Part shown: positions 26,426-35,071 of the stretch, in pieces
How positions within the stretch are numbered: the first letter of the stretch is position 1
How the letters are laid out: the number at the start of each line of letters is the position of its first letter
Assembly: GCA_019358895.1 (NCBI GenBank)
Contig: JAHHIG010000033.1
Span: forward strand, 1-36,195
From: Tildeniella nuda ZEHNDER 1965/U140
GTDB lineage: Bacteria > Cyanobacteriota > Cyanobacteriia > Leptolyngbyales > Leptolyngbyaceae
Reading direction: 5' to 3'
Length of the DNA stretch: 36,195 bases
The notes under the pieces: model-generated
What the model saw: only the letters and a program-made list of their open reading frames with translations
What the model was told of the DNA's origin: nothing
The model's database searches: none
Position numbers and translations under genes: made by a program

Positions 26426-27664
26426 ATGGAACCTTTACATGCTCTTTCGATCCTTTTAGCTGCGCTGCCAACCATACGTATTGAAACGGTGCCGTACCTG
26501 CTGGTGCCGTTGTTCTGCTTATGTTTGACCGCCGTTGGCTATTATGGCTACGCCCTTTATGCCGCTCATACCTTCTTTGCCCAAAAGCGGCTGGTTGACC
26601 CCAACTTTCATCCACCGATTAGCATTCTGAAGCCTGTGTGTGGGCTTGAACCGTATGCCTATGCTAACCTTGCGTCCTTTTGTCATCAGGCGTATCCAAC
26701 CTATCAAGTAATCTTTAGCGTGCAGGATTGGCACGATTCCAGTATCACCGTCATCAGGCAACTCATTCATGATTTCCCAGCCCTTGATCTGCAATTAGTG
26801 ATTGACGATCGCACCATTGGTGCAAACCGCAAAATTAGTAACCTCGCCAATGCCTTTGCTAAAGCGAAATATGACATCTTGCTGCTTGCCGATAGTGATG
26901 TGCATGTTGAACCAGACTATTTGCAGCACGTTGTTCAACCGTTGAGTGATGGCGCTGTGGGTGTGGTGACGTGTCTTTATCGCTCGTTGACAGACGGCTG
27001 GCTAACGAAGGTAGAAGCGCTCAGTTCGGCAACCGAGTTTCTTCCAGGCGTATTGGTGAGCGATCGCTTAGAAGGGACAAAATTTGCGATGGGGCAGACG
27101 ATCGTGATCCGGCGATCGGTGCTGGAGGCGATCGGTGGTTTTGAGGCGATCGCCAACTATCTCGCCGATGACTTTCAACTGGGTCACCTACCCGCTCAAG
27201 CTGGCTACAAAATTGCTCTTTCCCATCACGTTATTGAGCATGTGATGGCGACGAGCACCGTCATGGGTGCATTACAGCGTCAGCTCCGCTGGATGGTTTG
27301 CATCCGCGTGTCTCGACCCTGGGGCTATGTCGGATTGCTGTTTACCCATGGGACGGTGAACAGCCTCCTCTTTCTGCTGGCAACGGGAGGATCGCTGCTG
27401 GGCTGGGCAGTGTTTGGTGTGACCTGGGTGAGCCGTTTGACGATGGCATGGTTGATTGGCGTGAAACACCTGCAAGACCCGGTTGCCAAGCAACTGCTGT
27501 GGCTGGTGCCTTTACGAGACTGCATGAGTTTCGCGCTATGGTGTTATGGCTTCACAGGCAACACGATTGTGTGGCGCGGACGGCGGTTTCGGCTCACCCG
27601 CGATGGTGCACTGGTGCTCCACTCACCCAACGTGCCCACACGCGCTAAATCAGTGGTCAGTTGA
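26426..27664 (+). CDS. hpnI: Ceramide glucosyltransferase-like (GT21 / HpnI-type) glycosyltransferase
   Basis: A 412-residue membrane glycosyltransferase. The N-terminal helix (about 22-48) precedes the GT-A core with SILKPVCGLEP (66-76), the DSD metal motif (156-158, ADSDVHVEPDYL), ADDFQLG (247-253) and QRQLRWM (284-290, the QxxRW motif). Hydrophobic C-terminal segments follow. This combination defines the GT21 ceramide glucosyltransferase-like family, which includes HpnI, the enzyme that adds an aminosugar to bacteriohopanetetrol. No other hopanoid gene is in the window, so the lipid acceptor is an inference and the symbol is tentative. Confidence 0.82.
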   Translation: MEPLHALSILLAALPTIRIETVPYLLVPLFCLCLTAVGYYGYALYAAHTFFAQKRLVDPNFHPPISILKPVCGLEPYAYANLASFCHQAYPTYQVIFSVQDWHDSSITVIRQLIHDFPALDLQLVIDDRTIGANRKISNLANAFAKAKYDILLLADSDVHVEPDYLQHVVQPLSDGAVGVVTCLYRSLTDGWLTKVEALSSATEFLPGVLVSDRLEGTKFAMGQTIVIRRSVLEAIGGFEAIANYLADDFQLGHLPAQAGYKIALSHHVIEHVMATSTVMGALQRQLRWMVCIRVSRPWGYVGLLFTHGTVNSLLFLLATGGSLLGWAVFGVTWVSRLTMAWLIGVKHLQDPVAKQLLWLVPLRDCMSFALWCYGFTGNTIVWRGRRFRLTRDGALVLHSPNVPTRAKSVVS

Positions 27665-27856
27665 ACAGGTTAGTAGACTGTTTGACTGACGAACGTCGTG
27701 AAAGGCTGATGGCTTCGTTGCTCACTCATCCGTGATTAAATTTGCACAAGGCGATCGTGTGGTTTTGAAACCGTTTCTGAGACGAATCGACAATCGAGTG
27801 TGATGGCACTCAAAGACTCAAAGAAACCCGGTTTCTGGGGGCGATCGCTTCCTCGA

Positions 27857-28462
27857 TTAACCCAACAAATTTTGAAAAAAGCCTGGTGATTGCCAGAGCG
27901 CATAACCAATTCCCGCTACTGCCAGTGTGATGACGATCGTCAGACCGTAAGCAATACACATTAACAACCCGTCCACTTCCAGCGTCGCAACCGCCAGCAG
28001 CAAGATTCCAGCAGTGGGAATGGGGTTGGTAAAGGGAATGGGCAGCATCAGCAAAAACGCTAACCAGGCAATGCAAATGCCGTTGAGCTGCCAGATATGA
28101 TGACTCTCAGCCAGCCGCCGTAATCGAGGTCGGGCAAGCTTCTCTAGCAAGCCTGTCACACGCCGGAGCAGCTTCAGCAGGCTCAGCACGAGCCAGTTGG
28201 GAAATTGAAATTGAGCAATGCGCTTGGGTAGCCAGGGCGATCGCCGCCCGATCGCCATTTGTGCGCCTAAAATGAGGCAGCCTAGCCCCAAGGGACCCGC
28301 AAAGCCAGGTGGCATCGGCAGTAAAAAGGGCAATGCCAGCAACCCAATGACGAGACTAAAGCCCCGTTCCGAGGTTTCGGTCAAAATATCGCCCAGCGTC
28401 AGCGGTTTTTCTGCCAGAAGGGTTAGCAAGGCTTCAAGATCTTGGGAAAATCTCAGGTGCAT
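27857..28462 (-). CDS. exoD: ExoD-family membrane protein
   Basis: The ExoD (exopolysaccharide synthesis) family is involved in polysaccharide production and alkali tolerance in rhizobia by an unknown mechanism. The protein has the family signature TLGDILTETSERGFSLVIGLLALPFLLPMPPG and several membrane segments, including the C-terminal VDGLLMCIAYGLTIVITLAVAGIGYAL. I chose ATG 28462 (MHLRFSQDLEALL), giving 201 residues, the usual size; the frame is open to 28567 but the extra residues are Arg/Cys-rich and unlike the family. No polysaccharide genes adjoin it. Confidence 0.88.
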   Translation of the reverse strand: MHLRFSQDLEALLTLLAEKPLTLGDILTETSERGFSLVIGLLALPFLLPMPPGFAGPLGLGCLILGAQMAIGRRSPWLPKRIAQFQFPNWLVLSLLKLLRRVTGLLEKLARPRLRRLAESHHIWQLNGICIAWLAFLLMLPIPFTNPIPTAGILLLAVATLEVDGLLMCIAYGLTIVITLAVAGIGYALWQSPGFFQNLLG

Positions 28463-28689
28463 TTGAGGCAAGAGTCTAGCGCGACAGGGCAACCGTACTT
28501 GAGAGACACGTAAACCATCCCCAGAGAAGAAGCACTGTCGGTGAATAGTGACGATCGGCAACTGCATTCCAACTGTCAGACTAACGTATCAAGACTTTGA
28601 TTGACAGCCTCCAAACGCTGATACTCAATGGCAAGTTAAAACAGACTCAACTTGATCGTCGATTGCACGTTGGTGCGGCGATCACGCGA

Positions 28690-28793
28690 TTAGGAGTTGT
28701 ACAGAAGTAACAGCGTGGTCTGTAGCCGTCAGCCGTCAGCGAAAAGCTGATCGCTAATCCAAAAGTGTGCAGTTATTTTTAGCAAGCTCTTAG
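28690..28793. repeat. Dispersed repeat A, copy 2
   Basis: The shared ends TTAGGAGTTGTACAGAA and AGCAAGCTCTTAG flank a core with a single AGCTGAT unit, unlike the ten units in the copy at 124-277. It also has a duplicated AGCCGTC. The remainder of the gap 28463-28926 shows no gene. Confidence 0.82.
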
Positions 28794-28926
28794 GAGTCAA
28801 AGCCCAGCACCCGTAGCACTGACCGCTAACTCAAACGTTCGTATGCTTTAACAACCAAGCTGAGATAGCAGGTTAGAAGCGTGAGTTTTCGGTAAACCCT
28901 CCGTTCCCTTGGTACGATTGAGGGCG

Positions 28927-29790
28927 ATGGCATTGGCAGACAGCATGATTCAACGCTGGAAACGACTCAAAGGCAGTGCTTCTTTATTCCAGGTTTTCTT
29001 GCGAGTGATTAGTTGCGTGACGCTTTGCTGGCTCTTGTCCATGAGTACTGCTCATGCAGGGTTACTTGCCGATCGCCTTGCCGCCTTCCCAAAATGGGAT
29101 AACAAGCCCGCGACACAACCCGCTGACGGAGATCTAGAGTATCCCGACTGGCTGGCAGGCACCTGGACAATGACCAGTACGTTAGTAGAACTGGCTGCAC
29201 CGCTGGCACCCGATGTCATTACACCCGGCTTTGATAGCAACCAGCAGTATCTGAATCAGTCGATCGCGTGTAAGGTTCGCTTTGTCCCTTCTAGCGCGTT
29301 GCCGACGCATCACGAACTGCTGTCACTACTGCCATTTAAGGGGTTGATTAAAGATCCAGTCGTATCTGATCGCGCCTTCAATGGTTTTAATTTGGCAAAA
29401 GCGTATCTGGGTGACAGTGTGCTTGCTGTCAATGTTGATCCCCGATCGCCCAATCGCCAGATGACGCTGCTGCAAGGTGGGCGACAGTTGATCTCGGTGA
29501 TCACCGCGCGTGCAGTCGAAACGCCCGATCTCGATCGCTTTCTGACGACCGAATTATTCCAACAAGTGTTTCGTGGTGTGCCAAACCCTTATCTAAACCA
29601 GGTCGAAACGACCACAGCCTATCGACGACTCCCGGTCAAGTCGATCGCCACAAGACCGACGATCGAAGCGGATCAAGTAACAGCCATCTACCTATCGCCT
29701 CAAGACCCACAGTACTTTAAAGCAGGCGATCGTCCCGCTGCCCTCTATCGCTATCACTTAGAGTTTGTTCACGCAGAGGAAGAGAATTAG
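28927..29790 (+). CDS. Exported cyanobacterial protein of unknown function (DUF6816-like)
   Basis: The protein has 287 residues from ATG 28927; a TTG at 28909 or ATG 28945 are alternative starts. A hydrophobic export signal ends near LLSMSTAHA|GLLADRL. The mature part begins with a basic, Trp-containing segment and YPDWLAGTWTMTSTL, then NQSIACKVRFVP and DSVLAVNVDPRSPNRQ. I associate this with cyanobacterial and plastid thylakoid-lumen proteins of the DUF6816 type, but from memory only. No catalytic motif is seen. Neighbours give no functional clue. Confidence 0.72.
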   Translation: MALADSMIQRWKRLKGSASLFQVFLRVISCVTLCWLLSMSTAHAGLLADRLAAFPKWDNKPATQPADGDLEYPDWLAGTWTMTSTLVELAAPLAPDVITPGFDSNQQYLNQSIACKVRFVPSSALPTHHELLSLLPFKGLIKDPVVSDRAFNGFNLAKAYLGDSVLAVNVDPRSPNRQMTLLQGGRQLISVITARAVETPDLDRFLTTELFQQVFRGVPNPYLNQVETTTAYRRLPVKSIATRPTIEADQVTAIYLSPQDPQYFKAGDRPAALYRYHLEFVHAEEEN

Positions 29791-29942
29791 TTTTGAGTAG
29801 CGCTAGCTCTACAGGAGCCACTTTGTGTACGCGCCGACCAGCTTGAGAGTTTTGAGTTCTCATTACTCTTCTCATCCCTTGCTTCCTCCGCTTCCCTTGC
29901 CCCCTCTGCTTCCCTTGCCCCCTCCTGCTGACTGCTCACCCT

Positions 29943-30542
29943 TCACTGATGCTTCATCGCTTTCAGCAACGACATCAATGCCTGATCCTCAGAGACATTG
30001 ACTGTGCGATCGAGCATGGCAATACTCACCGCTTTGGGCAAAGCAACGGCAGCAACATCCGAATCCAGACCATCCAGTAAATCATCTAGTGACTGCGGCA
30101 CCTTTAGCGCCGATCGAATGCCAAGCATTGTTTCTTCGTGTAGCCCCAAGGACTGTAGCTGAGGCTGGAGTTGTTCCCAGTTGACGGGCTTGTCGGGGTT
30201 GCCAACCTGAATCAGGTATGCCAGGAGTCGCTGCATCTTGCCTTTCTGCTGCGGTGTAAACTCCGCAGGGTTAGTGACGACAGCATCCGCCTCCGTTTCA
30301 GCAACATTCAGGTTGCGGAGGATCTGCTGCCAGTCACGAGCATCGCACGCTTCGGGCTTGTCCACAGAAATTGAGATGTGGATTTTACCAGCACCCGCAT
30401 CCAGGTGAGTTACCTGAGCACGGACACCTAAAAAGCCGAGCCAATGCGCTACCGTAGAAACCATGGTGGGGCGTGTGGCACGACTATTTGCCAGCAGGCG
30501 GATCTGGGTTTGAACCATCGGACGCACAATTTGCGAAAGCAT
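29943..30542 (-). CDS. Conserved hypothetical protein
   Basis: A 199-residue soluble protein I do not recognise. Codon use and base composition match its neighbours, and it begins at a clean ATG (MLSQIVRPMVQTQIRLLANS). There are no membrane segments or cysteine motifs; Cys occurs once. The C-terminal half looks helical (FTPQQKGKMQRLLAYLIQVG, EDQALMSLLKAMKHQ). It precedes the same-strand gap before pyrimidine-rich repeats at about 29878-29930, and follows the LOG-family gene by 78 bases on the same strand. Confidence 0.75.
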   Translation of the reverse strand: MLSQIVRPMVQTQIRLLANSRATRPTMVSTVAHWLGFLGVRAQVTHLDAGAGKIHISISVDKPEACDARDWQQILRNLNVAETEADAVVTNPAEFTPQQKGKMQRLLAYLIQVGNPDKPVNWEQLQPQLQSLGLHEETMLGIRSALKVPQSLDDLLDGLDSDVAAVALPKAVSIAMLDRTVNVSEDQALMSLLKAMKHQ

Positions 30543-30620
30543 AGCAGAGCTTCATAATCTACTGTTCACTAGCCCCTAGAATAACCAACTTTTTTCATCG
30601 CTGTGGCAGTTTTAACCACA

Positions 30621-31685
30621 TTATTTCCGTTCTGGATGGATGTGCTCGTCTGTTGGTATACCGCATTGATTAATTGCAGCAATGAGTTGATATAAGCGTC
30701 CTAAGTCGCGCTGGTTAAAGTACAGGTTCAGGTGAGAGAGTCCGTCAGCATCTTGAGGATCGTGAGGTAAGGGTTGGCTCTTTTCGATCCGTCCTTTAAC
30801 CAGAATTTCGCTAAAGGTTTCGTTCAACTGCTCAACGTCCTCATCGGCTAACTCTGAGTTCAGGCGCATGACGAGCCGATTGCCCACGTAGCGACACGAA
30901 TGGAAAACACGATAGAAGCTGGCGATCGCCTCACACGCCACGTCCAGTTGATCAGTAATGGTATAAAGACTGGGGTCATCTTGACTGATTAAGCCGCGCT
31001 TGAGCAGTTGTTTGTGGATGTAGTCGTTCCAGTCGTGCCAGTAGTTGCCGCCCGGTTTGTCGATCAGCACGAGTGGCATCGGCGATGATTTTCCCGTTTG
31101 GCTGAGTGTGATGCACTCAAACGCTTCATCTTGAGTGCCAAAGCCGCCAGGGAACAGAGCCAGCGCATCGCTTTCGCGCAAGAAAAAGAGTTTGCGGGTG
31201 AAGAAGTATTTAAACGGCACGAGCTTGCGATCGCCTTCAATGAACGGATTTGCGCCCTGCTCGAACGGTAGCTGAATGTTCAGACCAAAGGACTTCTCGC
31301 GCCCTGCGCCCTCGTTGCCTGCCTGCATGATGCCACCACCTGCGCCTGTAATCACCATGAACCCTTGTTGGGTCACACGGCGAGCAAATTCTACTGCTAA
31401 AGCGTATTCTGGCGTATCAGACGCAATGCGGGCAGAGCCGAAGATGGCGACCTTTCGCACATGTCGGTAGGGGTAGAACGTCTTAAAGGCGCGCTCCATA
31501 TCCTGAAGTGACGCATTGCAAATCTTCCAATCTAGACGGTCGATATCGCTCTCTGACATCCTCACGATGGTTGCCAATGCAAGCTGGATGAGTTCTCCGT
31601 GTTTTATGTGCGGTAGGCGATCGAGCAAATGAAGCACGTCTTCATGAAGCGATTCAGATGCGTTTGACGAGGGAGATGAAGCCAT
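30621..31685 (-). CDS. LOG-family protein (Rossmann-fold nucleotide-binding)
   Basis: The 354-residue protein contains the LOG/TIGR00730 core: IFGSARI (81-87), GAGGGIMQAGNEGA (114-127) and the signature PGGFGTQDE (179-187). LOG enzymes release cytokinin-type bases from nucleoside monophosphates; related bacterial proteins are phosphoribohydrolases of broad use, often mislabelled lysine decarboxylases. Extra N-terminal (about 75 residues) and C-terminal (about 120 residues) regions make it longer than plant-type LOGs, a form common in cyanobacteria. The physiological substrate is unknown. Confidence 0.92.
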   Translation of the reverse strand: MASSPSSNASESLHEDVLHLLDRLPHIKHGELIQLALATIVRMSESDIDRLDWKICNASLQDMERAFKTFYPYRHVRKVAIFGSARIASDTPEYALAVEFARRVTQQGFMVITGAGGGIMQAGNEGAGREKSFGLNIQLPFEQGANPFIEGDRKLVPFKYFFTRKLFFLRESDALALFPGGFGTQDEAFECITLSQTGKSSPMPLVLIDKPGGNYWHDWNDYIHKQLLKRGLISQDDPSLYTITDQLDVACEAIASFYRVFHSCRYVGNRLVMRLNSELADEDVEQLNETFSEILVKGRIEKSQPLPHDPQDADGLSHLNLYFNQRDLGRLYQLIAAINQCGIPTDEHIHPERK

Positions 31686-31753
31686 GCATTCCTCCAGCAG
31701 CTAGCATTCTATTTTATCGAGATCAGAGTTGCCCTCGTTCAGCAAATAAACTG

Positions 31754-31786
31754 AAAAACGCCCCAGAAAACCATCTTCTGAGGCGT
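31754..31786 (-). terminator. Rho-independent terminator downstream of trxA
   Basis: Read on the minus strand, ACGCCTCAGAA pairs with TTCTGGGGCGT around a seven-base loop, and a run of five T follows (31754-31758 in plus coordinates are A). It lies between trxA and the LOG gene, both on the minus strand. It would separate their transcripts. Confidence 0.72.
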
Positions 31787-31984
31787 TTGCTGAGAATTTT
31801 CTAATATGTGCGATCGTCGAGACCATCAGTGCTCAGCACACAATCGTGGCGGCTCGATCGCAGCTAGAGACTCAAGTTGCAGCAAGCATTGCGTAACCCT
31901 TAAGCAACTAACAATGGTCAACCAGCCAAGACAACTTAGTGCTTGCGTGTGTAGCCTGAATGGGCAGCCCAAAGCAATCTAAAG

Positions 31985-32308
31985 CTAGAGATACTTTTCT
32001 AAGGTGCTTGATAAAGTCGTTTTTGGCACCGCACCGACTACCATATCAACTCGTTGCCCACCCTTGAAGATCATCAGCGTTGGGATGCTGCGGATGCCGT
32101 ATTGACTGGCAACACTGGGATTTTCATCGGTGTTTAGCTTGACCACCTTAATCTTGCCATCATACTGCGCGGCAATCTCGTCCACGATCGGTGCCACCAT
32201 TCGGCAAGGACCACACCAGGGAGCCCAAAAATCTACTAAAACTGGAACCTCGCTTTCAAGAACATCTTGTTTAAAGGTGGAATCCGTAACTTGTGCGGCT
32301 GCTGACAT
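31985..32308 (-). CDS. trxA: Thioredoxin
   Basis: A 107-residue m-type thioredoxin that reduces protein disulfides and is recharged by thioredoxin reductases. The active site WCGPC (in [21 protein letters not shown]) and the cis-proline loop [12 protein letters not shown] are intact. The length is standard. The gene is probably monocistronic: a terminator follows at 31754-31786 and a repeat-rich gap lies upstream. Confidence 0.97.
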   Translation of the reverse strand: MSAAAQVTDSTFKQDVLESEVPVLVDFWAPWCGPCRMVAPIVDEIAAQYDGKIKVVKLNTDENPSVASQYGIRSIPTLMIFKGGQRVDMVVGAVPKTTLSSTLEKYL

Positions 32309-32413
32309 GCTTAGAACCCTTGCCTATATCGTTTCACAGAATTCTACCATAGCGACAATCGACACCTTAAATACAAACGTTCCTGTATTTAGACATAATT
32401 TTTGATGTTTAGA

Positions 32414-32549
32414 TAGCGGTTCCCATTAAAGTCGGTACGAGAGCTGAGGTTTTAAGGCAGAAGAAAAGCCACCGTGCTCTTTAACTTCTGCCCTCTGCCC
32501 TCTGCCTTCTGCCTCTTGCGACTGTGCTTCACTGGATTAGGAACCGCTA
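32414..32549. repeat. 136-bp inverted-repeat element with pyrimidine-rich core
   Basis: TAGCGGTTCC (32414-32423) and GGAACCGCTA (32540-32549) are perfect 10-bp inverted ends. Between them lies a TCTGCCC/TTCTGCC heptamer-like run (about 32488-32516) of the same class as the purine-rich repeats at 17717-17790. No target duplication is clear. It sits upstream of trxA (minus strand) and might carry part of its promoter. Confidence 0.6.
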
Positions 32550-32690
32550 AAGACCTAATGTGGGCTAGGTTTGTGGGCTAGAGACGATCGTCAAACACTA
32601 GCCTCGGTTGCCCTCTTCACAAGAGTCGTCCGCACTTGCCGCACCGCGCCAACGTCCGCCCTGATAGCACCGCAACTTCAAAACTGCCCT

Positions 32691-32723
32691 AAAAAGGAAC
32701 CGCCCGAACAAACGTTCAGGCGG
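32691..32723 (-). terminator. Rho-independent terminator downstream of guaB3
   Basis: On the minus strand, CCGCCTGAAC pairs with GTTCGGGCGG (one mismatch) around the loop GTTT, followed by TTCCTTTTT. This is a textbook intrinsic terminator, about 175 bases past the guaB3 stop. Confidence 0.75.
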
Positions 32724-32807
32724 AATGTGGTGTGAGGAGTGAACGGAAACTTGCGTCTCCGCTCCCTTTATTGTAGACGACGCTTTATTTTTTTCCAGCC
32801 ATTCTAA

Positions 32808-32833
32808 GGAGCAAAGTCTTAAGAATTTGCTCC
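32808..32833. other. Near-perfect palindrome 3' of guaB3
   Basis: A 26-base palindrome with 24 matching positions has arms GGAGCAAA and TTTGCTCC around GTCTTAAGAA. It lies 66 bases past the guaB3 stop and has no adjacent U-run. It may be an mRNA 3'-end hairpin or a protein-binding dyad. Confidence 0.5.
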
Positions 32834-32898
32834 TCCAGTACGAGAGGAATGCTTTTTAACCTCAACGCACTCAAGCTGAACGCCAATGAAGCGGAAAT

Positions 32899-34062
32899 CT
32901 ACTTGCCCATCCCTAACTGTTGTGCTTTCTGATAGACCTTACCTTCAGTGAGCAAAGACGGTGCGATAACTACTTCAACTTGCTGCATCTCTTTGAGGTT
33001 CTTCGCGCCTAGAGTTCCCATGCTTGTTTGCAAGGCACCGAGAAGATTATGCGTACCGTCGTCTAGCTGTGCGGGTCCTCGGAGGATTTGCTCTAAGGTG
33101 CCAGTGGTATCAACACGAATCCGGGTACCACGTGGCAAGACTGGGCTGGGTGTCGCCATACCCCAGTGATAACCGCGCCCGGGCGCTTCTTTAGCCCTGG
33201 CAAACGGGGAGCCGATCATCACGCCATCGGCACCACAGGCTATGCATTTACAGATGTCACCACCTGTTATTAAGCCACCGTCCGCAATCACGGGGACATA
33301 ATTGCCTGTTTCCTGGTGGTAGTCATCGCGGGCAGCAGCGCAGTCTGCGATCGCAGTCGCCTGGGGGATACCCACTCCTAACACGCCTCGTGATGTGCAG
33401 GCAGCACCTGGACCAATACCAACGAGAATACCAGCCGCACCCGCTTTCATCAGATTGAGCGCGACTTCATAGGTAACGCAGTTGCCTAAAATCACAGGGA
33501 TTGGCATTTCCTGGCAAAAGTTAGCCAGATCCAGTGGTGCGATCGATGCAGGCGATAGATGTGCTGTAGAAACGACTGTTGCCTGAATAAAAAACAAATC
33601 GGCTCCAGCTTTAGCCACTGCTGTGCCGTACTTTGTAGCAGCGATCGGTGTGGCGCTTACAGCTGCAATGCCGCCCTGCTGCTTGATCTCTTGAATGCGT
33701 TGCTCAATCAATTCTGGTTTAACTGGCTCTGCATAAAGCTCTTGCATCAGCGTCACGAATTCGCTTTTGCCAACCGAGGCAATGCGATCGAGCACCGGGT
33801 TTGGATCGGCATAGCGCGTTTGAATACCTTCGAGATTAAGTACGCCGAGTGCTCCTAGCTCTGACAACCGCACAGCCATGCCAACGTCTACAACGCCATC
33901 CATCGCGCTGGCAATAATGGGAATCTCACGTTCAATGCCGCCAAGTTGCCAACGTGTATCCGCCAATTTTGGGTCGAGAGTCCGCTGTCCAGGAACAAGC
34001 GCAATCTCATCAATGCCGTATGCTCGACGGGCGGTTTTGCCCCTGCCAATTTGAATGTCCAC
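32899..34062 (-). CDS. guaB3: GuaB3-family IMP dehydrogenase-related protein
   Basis: A 387-residue TIM-barrel protein of the GuaB3 subfamily of IMPDH/GMP reductases. The GTG at 34062 gives the typical start MDIQIGRGKTARRAYGIDEIALVPGQRT; a TTG four codons earlier is the alternative. The catalytic-cysteine loop GPGAACTSRGVLG and the phosphate site ADGGLITGGDICK are intact. There are no CBS domains, unlike canonical GuaB. Cyanobacterial GuaB3 has been reported to act as a GMP reductase, so the name IMP dehydrogenase may mislead. A terminator follows at 32691-32723. Confidence 0.94.
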   Translation of the reverse strand: MDIQIGRGKTARRAYGIDEIALVPGQRTLDPKLADTRWQLGGIEREIPIIASAMDGVVDVGMAVRLSELGALGVLNLEGIQTRYADPNPVLDRIASVGKSEFVTLMQELYAEPVKPELIEQRIQEIKQQGGIAAVSATPIAATKYGTAVAKAGADLFFIQATVVSTAHLSPASIAPLDLANFCQEMPIPVILGNCVTYEVALNLMKAGAAGILVGIGPGAACTSRGVLGVGIPQATAIADCAAARDDYHQETGNYVPVIADGGLITGGDICKCIACGADGVMIGSPFARAKEAPGRGYHWGMATPSPVLPRGTRIRVDTTGTLEQILRGPAQLDDGTHNLLGALQTSMGTLGAKNLKEMQQVEVVIAPSLLTEGKVYQKAQQLGMGK

Positions 34063-34245
34063 CGTTGTTCCCAAGTCTATTTAAGTTAGGGTATCAAATT
34101 GCGAAAGCGATTGGAGCGGCAGAAGAGTTTTTGGTTTTTGGTTACTAGTTTTTGGTTACTAAAAGATAGGCTTTACGGAGCGTTAGACGACGGCAGTCAG
34201 AAGTCAGAATTAATTGACAACCTTTCACTCCTTACTCCTCACCCC

Positions 34246-34668
34246 TCACTGAATATTCGGACAAATCGTTTGCTCGATCAGGTGTGATGGTGGGTGCTCT
34301 TGCCAACCGGAGAGAATACCCGTTAACTCTGCCCGGAGGGTCTCTAATGCCTGAATCTGCTGGCTAACGATCGCCACTTTATCTTGAAGGTGCTGCTTTA
34401 CCTCACAGCAGGGCAATTCACCCTGATCATGCACAGTCAAGATATCTTTGACTTCGTTGAGCGCCAACCCAAGTGACTGCGCCCGTTTGATAAACGCCAG
34501 TCGATTCAAGACTTTTTCATGAAACAGTCGATAGCCCGTCTGCGATCGCTCAACGGTGGGAATCAGTAGCCCAATCTCTTCGTAGTAGCGAATAGTCTTC
34601 ACAGGCAGACCACTGCTGGCTGCCACTTCACCAATCTTGAGGAGTTGTTTTGCCTTAGAGATAATCAT
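34246..34668 (-). CDS. MerR-family metal-type transcriptional regulator
   Basis: A 140-residue MerR-family protein. The N-terminal winged helix-turn-helix reads KIGEVAASSGLPVKTIRYYEEIGLL. A dimer coiled coil follows, and the effector region has cysteines at Cys87-Cys88 (LPCCEVKQHL) and Cys136 near the end (ICPNIQ). The layout is like ZntR/CadR/PbrR-type sensors of divalent metals, which twist a promoter with an overlong spacer. No metal exporter is adjacent, so the target is not evident. The neighbour upstream is an IS110 copy, which may have separated it from its partner gene. Confidence 0.88.
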   Translation of the reverse strand: MIISKAKQLLKIGEVAASSGLPVKTIRYYEEIGLLIPTVERSQTGYRLFHEKVLNRLAFIKRAQSLGLALNEVKDILTVHDQGELPCCEVKQHLQDKVAIVSQQIQALETLRAELTGILSGWQEHPPSHLIEQTICPNIQ

Positions 34669-34879
34669 TTTCAGCGAACAAAAAACAAAGAAAGCTCAAA
34701 ATTGCGCTATGTCAATGAGTTAGATTGCTTATGACGCGCATCACTACTACTCTTACTTCTCATTTTAAGACGCACAAACACAGGGTTGGTTAAAGCGCTC
34801 AAGCATGATAGATCTGATACCAAATCAAATTGCAAAGGCTACAGATCTTTTGCTCTCATCCCCAGCCCTTGTATCTTAA

Positions 34880-35071
34880 GAACCAGAGAGGTAGACCGCC
34901 AGCCCTTGGAGGCAAGACATCGTGGAGAAGCTAGGGTCATCTCTCGATTCCAACGGTCAAACTCGAATCTAAGCCTACGGCAGGGCAAAGCCCAACGGTT
35001 GGGGCATCGATCCCGAATGACGCAAGGTTGAGTGAACGACCACCTCTAGCCTCAAATGAAGGAGTGAACCA
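34880..35071 (+). ncRNA. IS110 left-end leader, candidate bridge RNA region
   Basis: IS110-group elements carry a non-coding leader before the transposase that is transcribed as a bridge RNA guiding donor and target choice. This 190-base leader has no ORF of note and several foldable segments, including CCCAACGGTTGGG (about 35009-35021). The true left end of the element was not found. The assignment rests on position and family knowledge only. The gap 34669-34879 shows no other feature apart from the expected merR promoter. Confidence 0.3.

Noticed and set aside
32837-32848. AGTACGAGAGGA resembles the sarcin-ricin loop of 23S rRNA
   Set aside because: The match is only 12 bases and the surrounding sequence does not follow 23S rRNA; most likely coincidence.
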